Assembly (NCBI RefSeq): GCF_030812315.1 | Contig: NZ_JAUSSM010000006.1 | Coordinates: 62,001-126,000, forward strand | Length of the DNA stretch: 64,000 nucleotides | Direction of reading: 5' to 3' | Origin: Arthrobacter oryzae | GTDB lineage: Bacteria > Actinomycetota > Actinomycetes > Actinomycetales > Micrococcaceae | In this document: positions 17,351-25,097 of the stretch, piece by piece | How positions within the stretch are numbered: the first letter of the stretch is position 1 | Layout: the number at the start of each line of letters is the position of its first letter | The notes under the pieces: generated by a model | Told to the model about the DNA's origin: nothing | The model's input: the letters and a program-made list of their open reading frames with translations, nothing else | Database searches by the model: none | Position numbers and translations under genes: made by a program

Positions 17351-18034
17351 ATGCTTGCCGCAGAAGAAACCCAGGACAAGGAACGCCCCCTCCGCGAGAC
17401 TGTCCGGGACACGCTCCGCACCAGGATCTTCGAAGGGCATTACGCTCCCGGAACCCGGCTGGTGGAACGCGATCTGGCAGCGGAGTTCAATGTCTCCCGG
17501 CTGCCGGTCCGGGAAGCGCTGCGGATGCTGCGCCAGGAAGGCCTCCTCAGCGACCGGGGAGCCCGCGGCGCCGAGGTCAGCTCACTCAGCCCCAAGGACG
17601 TGGAGGATCTCTTCGATGTCCGCCAGTCACTGGAGGTGCTGGCCTGCCGGCTCGCCGCCGTCCGTGCGACACCGGAGGACCTTGGCTATCTTTCCGGACT
17701 GCTGGACGAGGCCGAACGCTGCCTCGCCAGGGGCGCCGTCATGGAAGCCCACCGGGCCAACAGCGAATTCCACGACGCCATCACCCGGATCGCGGACAAC
17801 GGCTTCCTCAAATCCGCGCTGGAACCGCTGCAGGGCCGCATGCACTGGCTGTTCCGCCACGTCAGCGACCTGCCCGAACTGATCCAGGAGCACCGGGAGC
17901 TCTACGGCGCCATCGCCAGCGGCGATCCGGACCGGGCCGCCGCCCAGTCGGCGTCGCACATCGGCAAATACCGCGAACAGTTCCCCGACGACTTCCAGAA
18001 AACAGAACCCGCTCTTCACCGGAAGAAAAAATGA
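17351..18034 (+). CDS. GntR family regulator, FadR subfamily (FCD domain)
   Basis: 227 residues. The N-terminal winged helix (ETVRDTLRTRIFEGHYAPGT, then RDLAAEFNVSRLPVREALRM) is followed by a helical FCD effector domain. The FCD metal/ligand residues are visible in SEFHDAI and in the later histidines of EHRELY and SHIGKY. Such proteins usually repress the catabolic operon in which they lie. The tandem GGGATCCC site upstream of the operon is the proposed target. The stop overlaps the next start by 4 bases (ATGA), so it is translated with the enzymes. Confidence 0.9.
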   Translation: MLAAEETQDKERPLRETVRDTLRTRIFEGHYAPGTRLVERDLAAEFNVSRLPVREALRMLRQEGLLSDRGARGAEVSSLSPKDVEDLFDVRQSLEVLACRLAAVRATPEDLGYLSGLLDEAERCLARGAVMEAHRANSEFHDAITRIADNGFLKSALEPLQGRMHWLFRHVSDLPELIQEHRELYGAIASGDPDRAAAQSASHIGKYREQFPDDFQKTEPALHRKKK

Positions 18035-18873
18035 AACTTCTTGTCATCAACCCCAACATCAGCGACGACGTCACGGCGCTGATCGAATCGGAAGCCCTGC
18101 GGTCGGCCTCCCCGGGCACCGAGCTGGTGGTCCGCACCGCCGGGCACGGCGTCGAATACATCGAAACCCGCTTTGAGTCCCTGGTCGCAGCCGGTGCGGT
18201 CGCCGAGATCATCGCCGAATACACCGCGGAAACTTCCGGCGGCGGCGGGGCCGGTGCCGGTTCTTCCGACGCCGGCGCTGATGGCGCCTCGCGCGCGGAC
18301 CGCATCGACGGAGTCGTCGTCGCGGCCTTCGGGGATCCGGGTATGCCTGCCCTGAAGGAGCTCACAGACGTCCCCGTCATCGGCATCACGGAAGCCGCAC
18401 TGTGCGCCGCCGCCCTGCAGGGCCACCGCTTCTCCATCATCGCCATCTCAGACCGGATCCGGCCCTGGTACCTGGACTGCGTGGAGCGCTTCGGCCTCGG
18501 CGGCAGGCTGGCCTCCATCCGCTCCATCAACGAAAGCCTCAACGGCATCGGTTCCGTGCAACACGACTTCAAGAAAACGCTGCTGGCACTGAGCCGGCAG
18601 GCCGTCGCCGAGGACGGGGCCGACGTCGTGGTTCTCGCCGGGGCGCCCCTGGCCGGGCTGGCCCGCGAACTCCGTGGCCAGATCCCGGTTCCGGTGGTGG
18701 ACGGCATCTCCGCCGGCATCCGCATGGCGGAGGCCGTGGTCGGACTGCAGTCCGGCGTGCACCGGGCCGGAGCGTTCGCGCCGCCGCCTGTCAAAGCCCG
18801 AAAAGGCCTCTCCGAAAACCTCGACGCCGCACTGGCGGCCGCCCAGTCTGCACCCGCCGTTTCAAAGAACTAG
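18031..18873 (+). CDS. Asp/Glu/hydantoin racemase family protein
   Basis: 280 residues. MKLLVINPNISDDVTALIES is the hydantoin-racemase opening, in which the PN-x-S/I-x region binds substrate. The family uses two cysteines as acid and base to racemise 5-substituted hydantoins or amino acids; TEAALCAAAL carries one Cys, while the second usual position reads VVLAGAPLAGL with Ala. So the second catalytic Cys may be missing, and racemase activity is uncertain. A Gly/Ser/Ala-rich insertion at about 68-88 is unusual. It overlaps the GntR gene and is followed 7 bases later by a hydantoinase gene. Confidence 0.8.
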   Translation: MKLLVINPNISDDVTALIESEALRSASPGTELVVRTAGHGVEYIETRFESLVAAGAVAEIIAEYTAETSGGGGAGAGSSDAGADGASRADRIDGVVVAAFGDPGMPALKELTDVPVIGITEAALCAAALQGHRFSIIAISDRIRPWYLDCVERFGLGGRLASIRSINESLNGIGSVQHDFKKTLLALSRQAVAEDGADVVVLAGAPLAGLARELRGQIPVPVVDGISAGIRMAEAVVGLQSGVHRAGAFAPPPVKARKGLSENLDAALAAAQSAPAVSKN

Positions 18874-18880
18874 GAGGACA

Positions 18881-20329
18881 ATGATGTCCCGCATTCCAGG
18901 CCTCGTCATCGCCCACGGCACCGTGGTGAACAGCTCCGGCCGCCGGAACGCCCACGTGGTGGTCCGCGACGGCCGCATTGAACAGCTCATCGACGCTGCC
19001 GAACCGGTCCCCGCGGCCGAGCGCACCGTGGACGCCACCGGCCGGCTGGTGGTTCCCGGCGGCGTGGACGGCCACTGCCACGTTGCCCAGGTGACCGGCC
19101 GCTTCCGCACCCTTGACGACTACCGCACCACCTCAACGGCAGCCCTCTGGGGCGGAACCACCACGATTATCGACTTCGGCATTCCCCGCGACGCCCAGGA
19201 AACCCCGCTGGCGGCCGTCCTGCACAAAAAGGAGCTGGCGCGGGAGTCCCGCTGCGACGTAGCCCTGCACGGTGCGGTGGTGAGCTGGGACGAAACCGTG
19301 CCGTGGCAGCTTGAGCAGCTGGCCGCGGAAGGCGTGCGCTCCGTGAAGATGTACACCACGAACCGCGGCACCACCATGGCGGACGGGGACACCATCCTGA
19401 AAGTGATGCGCGAGATGGTCCGGCTGGACGGCCTCACCTACATCCACGCCGAACACGATCCCATCATCAGCGACTGCACGCAGCAGCACGCCGACGACGG
19501 CAGGATCGGCATCGGGCACCTGCACCGGACCCGGCCTGAGCTGGCCGAGGAAATCTCGGTCAGGGAAACCCTGGCCATGGCCGAGTACACCAACGCCCCG
19601 GTTTACTTCGTGCACCAGTCCACTCCGGGCGCCGTCGACATGGTCACCGAGGCACGGGCCCGCGGCCAGGAGGCGTATTCCGAGACATGCCCGCATTACC
19701 TCACCCTGGATGACACGGTGTACGGCTCCGAGTTCCCCGAGTGGTATGCCTGCTGCCCGCCCATGCGCAGCCCGGAAACGGTTGCGGCGCTGAAGGTTCG
19801 GCTGGCCGGCGGCGCCATCCACACTGTTTCCTCCGACCACTCCTGCTACGACCTGTCACAGAAGCGCGAGCGCACGGACGACGTCCGCGCCATGCCGCAC
19901 GGCCTTCCGGGCGTGGAAACCCGGATGCCTGTCACCTTCACGGCCATGGCTTCCGCGGGCAGTTCGGTGGAGGACTTCGTGGAGGTGTTCGCCGCGGGGC
20001 CGGCGCGCATCAACGCCGTTCCCGGCAAGGGAATCATCGCCGAGGGCTTCGACGCCGACCTGGTGATCTTCGATCCGGCTGAGGAACGAACGGTCGACGG
20101 CGCCGCGCTGCACATGGGCACTGATTTCTCGCCGTTCGACGGCCGGACGCTCACCGGCTGGCCCGCAGTTGTGGTGTCCGCCGGGCGTGTGGTGCTGGAC
20201 AGCGACGGATTCCACGATCCCGGCGCCGTGGGGCGCTTCGTGGCCCGCACCGGCTTCCGCGAACACCTCGCGTCCGCCGCGGTTTCCGTCGCCGCCAGCA
20301 CTCCCGTGACCGTTTCCGCGGCAAAGTAG
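18881..20329 (+). CDS. Hydantoinase/dihydropyrimidinase family amidohydrolase
   Basis: 482 residues. The family opens cyclic ureides (hydantoins, dihydropyrimidines) at a binuclear metal site. Visible ligands: VDGHCHV (first two His), VRSVKMYTT (the Lys that becomes carboxylated), YIHAEHD and YFVHQST (His), and SSDHSCY (Asp). GRLVVPGGVDGH is the usual lead-in strand. The ATG at 18881 follows GGAGGACA. It forms a set with the racemase-like gene and the AMDase-like gene; no N-carbamoylase, normally needed to finish hydantoin to amino acid, is in the window. The true ring substrate is therefore open. Confidence 0.9.
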   Translation: MMSRIPGLVIAHGTVVNSSGRRNAHVVVRDGRIEQLIDAAEPVPAAERTVDATGRLVVPGGVDGHCHVAQVTGRFRTLDDYRTTSTAALWGGTTTIIDFGIPRDAQETPLAAVLHKKELARESRCDVALHGAVVSWDETVPWQLEQLAAEGVRSVKMYTTNRGTTMADGDTILKVMREMVRLDGLTYIHAEHDPIISDCTQQHADDGRIGIGHLHRTRPELAEEISVRETLAMAEYTNAPVYFVHQSTPGAVDMVTEARARGQEAYSETCPHYLTLDDTVYGSEFPEWYACCPPMRSPETVAALKVRLAGGAIHTVSSDHSCYDLSQKRERTDDVRAMPHGLPGVETRMPVTFTAMASAGSSVEDFVEVFAAGPARINAVPGKGIIAEGFDADLVIFDPAEERTVDGAALHMGTDFSPFDGRTLTGWPAVVVSAGRVVLDSDGFHDPGAVGRFVARTGFREHLASAAVSVAASTPVTVSAAK

Positions 20330-20337
20330 GAGCAGCC

Positions 20338-21066
20338 ATGCCATCCCCCGCACGCAAGACCCGCATCGGCATGATCGTGCCGTCCTCCAACACCTGCCTG
20401 GAGCCGCAGAGCTACCGGATCCTGGGCGACCGGGACGACGTCACCATCCACTTCACCCGGATTCCCGTCACCCGGATCGCCCTGGATGACTCCTCGGACA
20501 AGCAGTTTGATCCCGCTATCATGCGCACCGCCGCGGAGCTGCTGGCGACCGCCGACGTGGATGTCATCGCCTGGAACGGCACGTCCGGCTCCTGGCTCGG
20601 CGCGGACCACGACCGTGAACTGGTGGCCGAAATCCGGGACGCCACGGGCATCCCGGCAACCACGTCCACGCTCGCGTACCTGGCGGTTTTCGAGTCCTTC
20701 GGCACGGAGCGGATAGGGCTTTTCACGCCGTACACGGAGGATGTGAACCGCGCCATCATGGCCTCCTACGAGCGCGACGGCATCAAGACCATCGGCCACA
20801 GTGCCCTGGGGTTGAGTGACAACGAGTCGTTCGCCCGGGTCACGGACGACGAGATGCGGCCGGGGTCACTGGAGCTCGCGGCAGCCCGCCCGGACGCACT
20901 GATCTACCTCTGCACGAACCTGTACGGTGCCAACATCGCGGCGGAGGTGGAGGCAGAAACCGGTGTTCCGGTGCTGGACTCCGTGGCCGTGACGCTGTGG
21001 CACTGCCTCAAACTTGCCGGGTCCCCCTTGCTCGCACCGAGGTGGGGCAGGCTGCTGGCCGGGTAA
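20338..21066 (+). CDS. Arylmalonate decarboxylase / maleate isomerase-like protein (Asp/Glu racemase fold)
   Basis: 242 residues. The opening RIGMIVPSSNTCLEPQ resembles maleate cis-trans isomerase. The first catalytic position, Cys in isomerases and racemases, is Gly here (AWNGTSGSW), while the second is Cys (LIYLCTNLYG). The same Gly/Cys pair is known in arylmalonate decarboxylase (Gly74/Cys188), and the C-terminus also resembles that enzyme. A decarboxylase of a malonate-like acid is possible; maleate isomerisation is less likely. Last gene of the set, 8 bases after the hydantoinase stop with GGAGCAGCC before its ATG. Confidence 0.8.
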   Translation: MPSPARKTRIGMIVPSSNTCLEPQSYRILGDRDDVTIHFTRIPVTRIALDDSSDKQFDPAIMRTAAELLATADVDVIAWNGTSGSWLGADHDRELVAEIRDATGIPATTSTLAYLAVFESFGTERIGLFTPYTEDVNRAIMASYERDGIKTIGHSALGLSDNESFARVTDDEMRPGSLELAAARPDALIYLCTNLYGANIAAEVEAETGVPVLDSVAVTLWHCLKLAGSPLLAPRWGRLLAG

Positions 21067-21105
21067 CCGTTCAGCAGCCTGCAGTTTCAGCAGCCCAGGC
21101 AAGAA

Positions 21106-21142
21106 CGACGGCGGCACGCCCACTGGGAGCGTGCCGCCGTCG
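21106..21142. terminator. Hairpin terminator between convergent genes
   Basis: CGACGGCGGCACGC (21106-21119) and its exact complement GCGTGCCGCCGTCG (21129-21142) form a 14-pair stem with a 9-base loop. It lies between the plus-strand hydantoinase set and the minus-strand lipid kinase and can serve both. T-runs are short. Confidence 0.8.
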
Positions 21143-21164
21143 AACCTTTACGCCTGGTGCTCCG

Positions 21165-22148
21165 TCAGGACTGCGGGGCCGTCATCAGGATCTTCAGGGC
21201 GTTCGGTTCAATGCTGATGGCCAGGTGCTTCCCGGTGCCAACATGGTCGCCGTCCAGCTGGAATTCCTGTTCGTGCTCCAACGTGATCTCGGCGGTCTTT
21301 CCTTGGAAATACTCCACGGATTCCGTCTCGTTCTTTCGTCGGCCGAAGATGCCCGCCACCACGCCGAGCCAGCCCAGCCGTCCCTTCGGGGACAGGATCA
21401 GCAGGTCCAGCAGGCCGTCGTCGACCTTTGCATCGGGGAAAATTTCCACCCCACCCATGATCCGGCCGCAGTTGCCGATCATCACGCTGCGGATCCGCCG
21501 CCCGATGGGGCGCTGCCCGTCAACACTGACCTTGGCCTTCACCGGCTTGCCCGGCAGTTTGCGGATGCCTGCCTCCACATAGGCCAGCCAGCCCATCCGG
21601 TCCTTGAGCACATCAACAGTGTCGGCCATGATGGCGGCGTCGTAGCCCAGCCCGGCCATCACCAGGAACACCTGTTCGTCGTCCGAATGATCCAGCTTGG
21701 CCTTGACGACGTCCACCGTCCGTTCCGTGCCGTTCAGGACGTCGAACGCCGCGGCCACGGGGTCGGTGATGTCGACACCGAGGTTGCGGGCCAGCAGGTT
21801 GCCAGTGCCCAGCGGCACGAGGCCCAGGGGCACTCCCGTTCCAGCGAGCACCTCCGCCACGCAACGCACGGTACCGTCGCCGCCGGCCGCAATGACGACG
21901 TCGGCGCCGGCGTCCAGTGCCGCGCGCGCCTGCCCCTCGCCCGGGTCTTCGACAGTGGTCTCGAGCCACAGCGGCTCCGCCCAGCCCTGCGTTTCGCAGA
22001 GCCGGACCAGGGCGCCGCGGAGGTCGGCGCCGACGGCTTTGGCAGGGTTGACGACGACGGCGGCGAGCTTCGTGTTGGTACCGGTCCGGGCCGCCGGGGT
22101 GCCCGACGGAGCGCTGGTGTTCTCCGGCTCATTATTCTGCTGTGTCAT
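21165..22148 (-). CDS. Diacylglycerol/lipid kinase family protein
   Basis: About 327 residues. The family phosphorylates diacylglycerol, sphingosine or undecaprenol-like lipids at the inner membrane surface. AAVVVNPAKA opens the catalytic domain, VVIAAGGDGTVRCVAEVL holds the GGDGT nucleotide motif, and LGLVPLGTGNLLARNLGV the GTGN motif. FPDAKVDDGLLDLLILSP is the usual C-terminal strand block. I chose the ATG at 22148 because GAAGGA precedes it by 6 bases and the kinase fold begins about 28 residues in; an ATG-independent upstream start at 22187 is less likely. Confidence 0.9.
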   Translation of the reverse strand: MTQQNNEPENTSAPSGTPAARTGTNTKLAAVVVNPAKAVGADLRGALVRLCETQGWAEPLWLETTVEDPGEGQARAALDAGADVVIAAGGDGTVRCVAEVLAGTGVPLGLVPLGTGNLLARNLGVDITDPVAAAFDVLNGTERTVDVVKAKLDHSDDEQVFLVMAGLGYDAAIMADTVDVLKDRMGWLAYVEAGIRKLPGKPVKAKVSVDGQRPIGRRIRSVMIGNCGRIMGGVEIFPDAKVDDGLLDLLILSPKGRLGWLGVVAGIFGRRKNETESVEYFQGKTAEITLEHEQEFQLDGDHVGTGKHLAISIEPNALKILMTAPQS

Positions 22149-22258
22149 GGCATCCTTCACGGGCAAATTTTTCGGGGGTGCTCCCACCGTGAAGCGTAGC
22201 CGAAATCCGTGTCTTGCTCCCCTTCCGGTGTGCGCGCCGCACGCCTAGGCTCAGCACC

Positions 22259-22723
22259 ATGAACATGTCAGAGCCGGGCCCGGAGACCCAAGACCTCACC
22301 GTCCATGAATGCTGGAGCCACCTTCGTTCCGCTTCGGTGGGGCGGCTGGCGCTCATCAGCAACGGCAAACCTGAAATCTTTCCGGTCAACTACCTGCCGG
22401 ATGAAGGCACGGTAGTTTTCCGGACCGGACCCGGCACGAAGCTGGAGGCTGTGCTCTCCGGGGAGCCGGTGGCTCTTGAAGCCGACGGGCTGAACATTTA
22501 CGGGACCATAGCGTGGAGCGTGGTGGTCAAGGGGCCGGCGACGATTGTGCAGCCCGGCGAGGATGCTCCGGCTCAGGCCCCGTCTCCGTGGGAAGAGGGG
22601 GACAAGGACATCCTGGTCCGCATTACTCCCTCCGAGCTGAGCGGGCGCCGGTTCGTCATCGGCCCGCCCACCACGTGGTGGGGGCCGCTGGAGCCGGTCA
22701 CTTTGCCGGGGCAGGCGGAGTAA
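22259..22723 (+). CDS. Pyridoxamine 5'-phosphate oxidase-related, FMN-binding split-barrel protein
   Basis: 154 residues. The split-barrel core is ECWSHLRSASVGRLALISNG, then KPEIFPVNYL and VVFRTGPGTKLEA. This matches the actinobacterial Rv-type PNPOx-like group, whose members bind FMN or F420 and reduce or protect small molecules; the true PNPOx active-site set is not evident. The start at 22259 (ATG AAC ATG) leaves a 110-base divergent gap to the lipid kinase. Converges on pcaR with 11 bases between stops. Confidence 0.83.
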   Translation: MNMSEPGPETQDLTVHECWSHLRSASVGRLALISNGKPEIFPVNYLPDEGTVVFRTGPGTKLEAVLSGEPVALEADGLNIYGTIAWSVVVKGPATIVQPGEDAPAQAPSPWEEGDKDILVRITPSELSGRRFVIGPPTTWWGPLEPVTLPGQAE

Positions 22724-22734
22724 GCCGGGGCCTG

Positions 22735-23559
22735 CTAGTGCTTGGCTGAGAGGTCCGCGGAAATCAGCCGGGCGGTCTCCACCGTTTCCTTGCGCACCAT
22801 GTCCAGGTACGCCGTGGGGTCCGGTTTGGCGGCCACCGACTGGGCCTGCAGCGACACGTTGATGGCCGCCACCACCTTGGCTGGGCCGTGGTAAACCGGG
22901 GCCGCGATGGACATCAGGCCCAGCTCGAGCTCCTGGTCCAGGAGGCACCAGCCCTGTTCCCGGACCGTGTCGAGCGCGGCCACGAGGTCCTTCCTGGTGC
23001 CGATGGCCCGGGGCGTGAGGGGCTTGATCTCGGCCTCCGCAAGGTACTCCTGCAGTTTGGCCGGAGGCAGCGCGGCGAGCAGCACGCGGCCCATGGAGGT
23101 GGCGTACGCGGGGAAGCGGGTTCCCACCGTGATGCCCACGTTCATGATCCGGCGGGTGGTCACGCGGGCAATGTACGCGATGTCCCGGCCGTCCAGGACA
23201 GCGGCCGACGTCGACTCCCCCAGCCGGAGCGACAGTTCCTCCAGGTGCGGCTGGGCCAGCTGCGGCAAGGACAGGCCGGAAAGGTAGGCGTAGCCCAGCT
23301 GCAACACCTGGGCCGTCAGGGCGAAGGTCTTCCCGTCCGTGCGGACGTAGCCCAGCTCCACAAGGGTGTGCAGGAAGCGGCGCGCGGTGGCGCGGGTAAG
23401 GTCGGTCCGTGCAGCCACCTCGGTCAGGGTCATCACCGGGTGGTCCGTATCGAAGGCGCGGATCACGGCCAGGCCGCGCGCCAGGGACTGGACGTACTGG
23501 TCACTGGCCTGGGGCGCAGAGGAGGGCCTGGGCGCGGTCTCTGCTGCTGCGTCGGTCAT
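22735..23559 (-). CDS. pcaR: IclR family regulator, PcaR/PobR-like
   Basis: About 274 residues. The DNA-binding domain is SLARGLAVIRAFDTDHPVMT followed by TLTEVAARTDLTRATARRFLHTL. The effector domain carries DIAYIARV, NVGITVGTRFPAYATSMGRV and LLDQELELGL, very like the PcaR/PcaU/PobR branch that senses beta-ketoadipate or protocatechuate. The gene follows pcaJ on the same strand after a 166-base gap that holds a repeat cluster, so it is probably transcribed separately. It probably controls the pca genes. The symbol is by family and position. ATG at 23559 preferred. Confidence 0.85.
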   Translation of the reverse strand: MTDAAAETAPRPSSAPQASDQYVQSLARGLAVIRAFDTDHPVMTLTEVAARTDLTRATARRFLHTLVELGYVRTDGKTFALTAQVLQLGYAYLSGLSLPQLAQPHLEELSLRLGESTSAAVLDGRDIAYIARVTTRRIMNVGITVGTRFPAYATSMGRVLLAALPPAKLQEYLAEAEIKPLTPRAIGTRKDLVAALDTVREQGWCLLDQELELGLMSIAAPVYHGPAKVVAAINVSLQAQSVAAKPDPTAYLDMVRKETVETARLISADLSAKH

Positions 23560-23595
23560 GGACACCAATCCTATTAGCCCGCCCGGTCCTCCCGT

Positions 23596-23715
23596 GAGCG
23601 CGAACGGGCACTTGAGGCCCTCCCCCTGGGGCTTAAGTGTCCGTTCGCGCTGGAAGGTTGGGGCTTAAGTGTCCGTTGGCGCTGGAAGGTTGGGGCTTAA
23701 GTGTCCGTTCGCGCT
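23596..23715. repeat. Three 32-base tandem units plus one inverted copy
   Basis: Units starting at 23628, 23660 and 23692 share GGGGCTTAAGTGTCCGTT followed by CGCGCTGGAAGGTT; the third unit is cut after about 24 bases and one unit has GG for CG. An inverted, slightly diverged copy lies at about 23597-23620 and can pair with the first unit over about 24 bases around a 7-base loop. It occupies almost the whole pcaJ-pcaR gap. Confidence 0.85.
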
Positions 23716-23725
23716 GTGGTAGGGG

Positions 23726-24421
23726 TTAGCGCTCGACGGCGGGGGCTGCTGTGAGGGGGACCGGCACCAGGGCCTGGAGCTCCTCGAGGGTGCAGCCGAA
23801 GGTCTCGCGGACCTGGACGCCGTCCGGGCCCGTGAGGAAGACGGCCTTGTCGGTGTACACGCGGGTCACGCAGCCCACGCCGGTGAGCGGGTAGGTGCAC
23901 GCCTCCACCAGCTTGGACGCGCCGTCGCGGGTCAGGAGCGTCATCATCACAAAGACGTCCTTCGCACCGGTGGCCAGGTCCATCGCCCCGCCTACGGCGG
24001 GAATGGCATCCGGTGCACCGGTGTGCCAGTTGGCGAGGTCGCCGGTGGCGGAGACCTGGAACGCGCCCAGGACGCAGATGTCCAGGTGCCCGCCGCGCAT
24101 GATCGCGAAGGAGTCGGCGTGGTGGAAGTAGGACGCCCCAGGGAGTTCGGTCACGGGGATCTTTCCGGCATTGATGAGGTCCTCATCAATCTCGTCGCCC
24201 TTGGCCTCGGGACCCATGCCGAGCATGCCGTTCTCGGTGTGGAGCGTGATGTCCTGCTCCGGCTCGAGGTAGTTGGAGACCAGGGTGGGCTGGCCGATGC
24301 CCAGGTTCACGAACGAACCCGGCTTGATGTCCTTCGCCACGAGCCGGGCCAGGTCGTCGCGGCCCAGGGGCGTCCCGCTGGTCTGGATCGATCCGGTCTC
24401 ACTGCTTGTCTGCGCGCTCAT
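23726..24421 (-). CDS. pcaJ: 3-oxoadipate (beta-ketoadipate) CoA-transferase, beta subunit
   Basis: 231 residues. Subunit B of the type I CoA-transferase that moves CoA from succinyl-CoA to beta-ketoadipate. The catalytic Glu lies in ITLHTENGMLGMGP (about residue 70), and GKIPVTELPGASYFHHADSF and RGGHLDICVLGAFQVS are standard SCOT-beta strings. It starts one base after the pcaI stop, so the subunits are coupled. It is the last gene of the 10-kb catabolic run. The 3-oxoacid:CoA-transferase family has near relatives for other ketoacids, but pcaF next to it fixes the pathway. Confidence 0.94.
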   Translation of the reverse strand: MSAQTSSETGSIQTSGTPLGRDDLARLVAKDIKPGSFVNLGIGQPTLVSNYLEPEQDITLHTENGMLGMGPEAKGDEIDEDLINAGKIPVTELPGASYFHHADSFAIMRGGHLDICVLGAFQVSATGDLANWHTGAPDAIPAVGGAMDLATGAKDVFVMMTLLTRDGASKLVEACTYPLTGVGCVTRVYTDKAVFLTGPDGVQVRETFGCTLEELQALVPVPLTAAPAVER

Positions 24422-24422
24422 C

Positions 24423-25082
24423 TCAGGCCACCTTCACAATGCTGTTGACGTAAATGCCGGGGGTGACCACGTTCTCCGGGTCCAGTCCGCCCACCGGCAC
24501 GATCTCCGATACCTGGGCGATGGTGTGCTTGGCCGCGGCAGCCATGATCGGGCCGAAGTTCCGGGCCGTCTTGCGGTACACGAGGTTGCCCTTGCCGTCG
24601 GCCTTGAGTGCCTTGATCAGGGCGACGTCGGCGTGGATGGGGGTCTCGAACACCTGGCCGCGGCCGTCGATGATCCGGGTTTCCTTGCCCTCGGCCAGCA
24701 TGGTGCCGTAGCCGGTGGGGGTGAAGAACCCGCCGATCCCCGCGCCGGCGGCCCGGATCCGCTCGGCCAGGTTGCCCTGCGGGACGAGTTCAAGTTCGAT
24801 CTCCCCGGCCTTGTACTTGGCGTCGAAGTGCCAGGAGTCAGACTGCCGCGGGAAGGAGCAGATCATCTTCTTCACCCGGCCTTCCTTGATGAGCAGGGCC
24901 AGGCCCTGGTCGCCCTGCCCGGCGTTGTTGTTGACCACGGTGAGCTCCCGGGCCCCACAGTCCATCAGCGCGTCGATCAGTTCGAACGGCTGGCCGGCGT
25001 TGCCGAAGCCGCCGATCATCACGGTGGAGCCGTCCTTGATGCCGGCGACTGCCTCGCCGACGGTGTCAATGAAATTCAGCAT
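24423..25082 (-). CDS. pcaI: 3-oxoadipate CoA-transferase, alpha subunit
   Basis: 219 residues. Subunit A of the CoA-transferase with pcaJ. MIGGFGNAGQPFELIDALMD (about residue 21) is the glycine-rich CoA-binding opening, and NAGQGDQGLALLI, then GIGGFFTPTGYGT, are typical SCOT-alpha strings. Length matches PcaI. Encoded between pcaF (15-base gap) and pcaJ. Confidence 0.94.
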   Translation of the reverse strand: MLNFIDTVGEAVAGIKDGSTVMIGGFGNAGQPFELIDALMDCGARELTVVNNNAGQGDQGLALLIKEGRVKKMICSFPRQSDSWHFDAKYKAGEIELELVPQGNLAERIRAAGAGIGGFFTPTGYGTMLAEGKETRIIDGRGQVFETPIHADVALIKALKADGKGNLVYRKTARNFGPIMAAAAKHTIAQVSEIVPVGGLDPENVVTPGIYVNSIVKVA

Positions 25083-25097
25083 GATCAGCCCTCTCTC

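Noticed and set aside
23628..23715. CRISPR-like array
   Set aside because: Units are directly adjacent without spacers, only three copies, and no cas gene is in the window.
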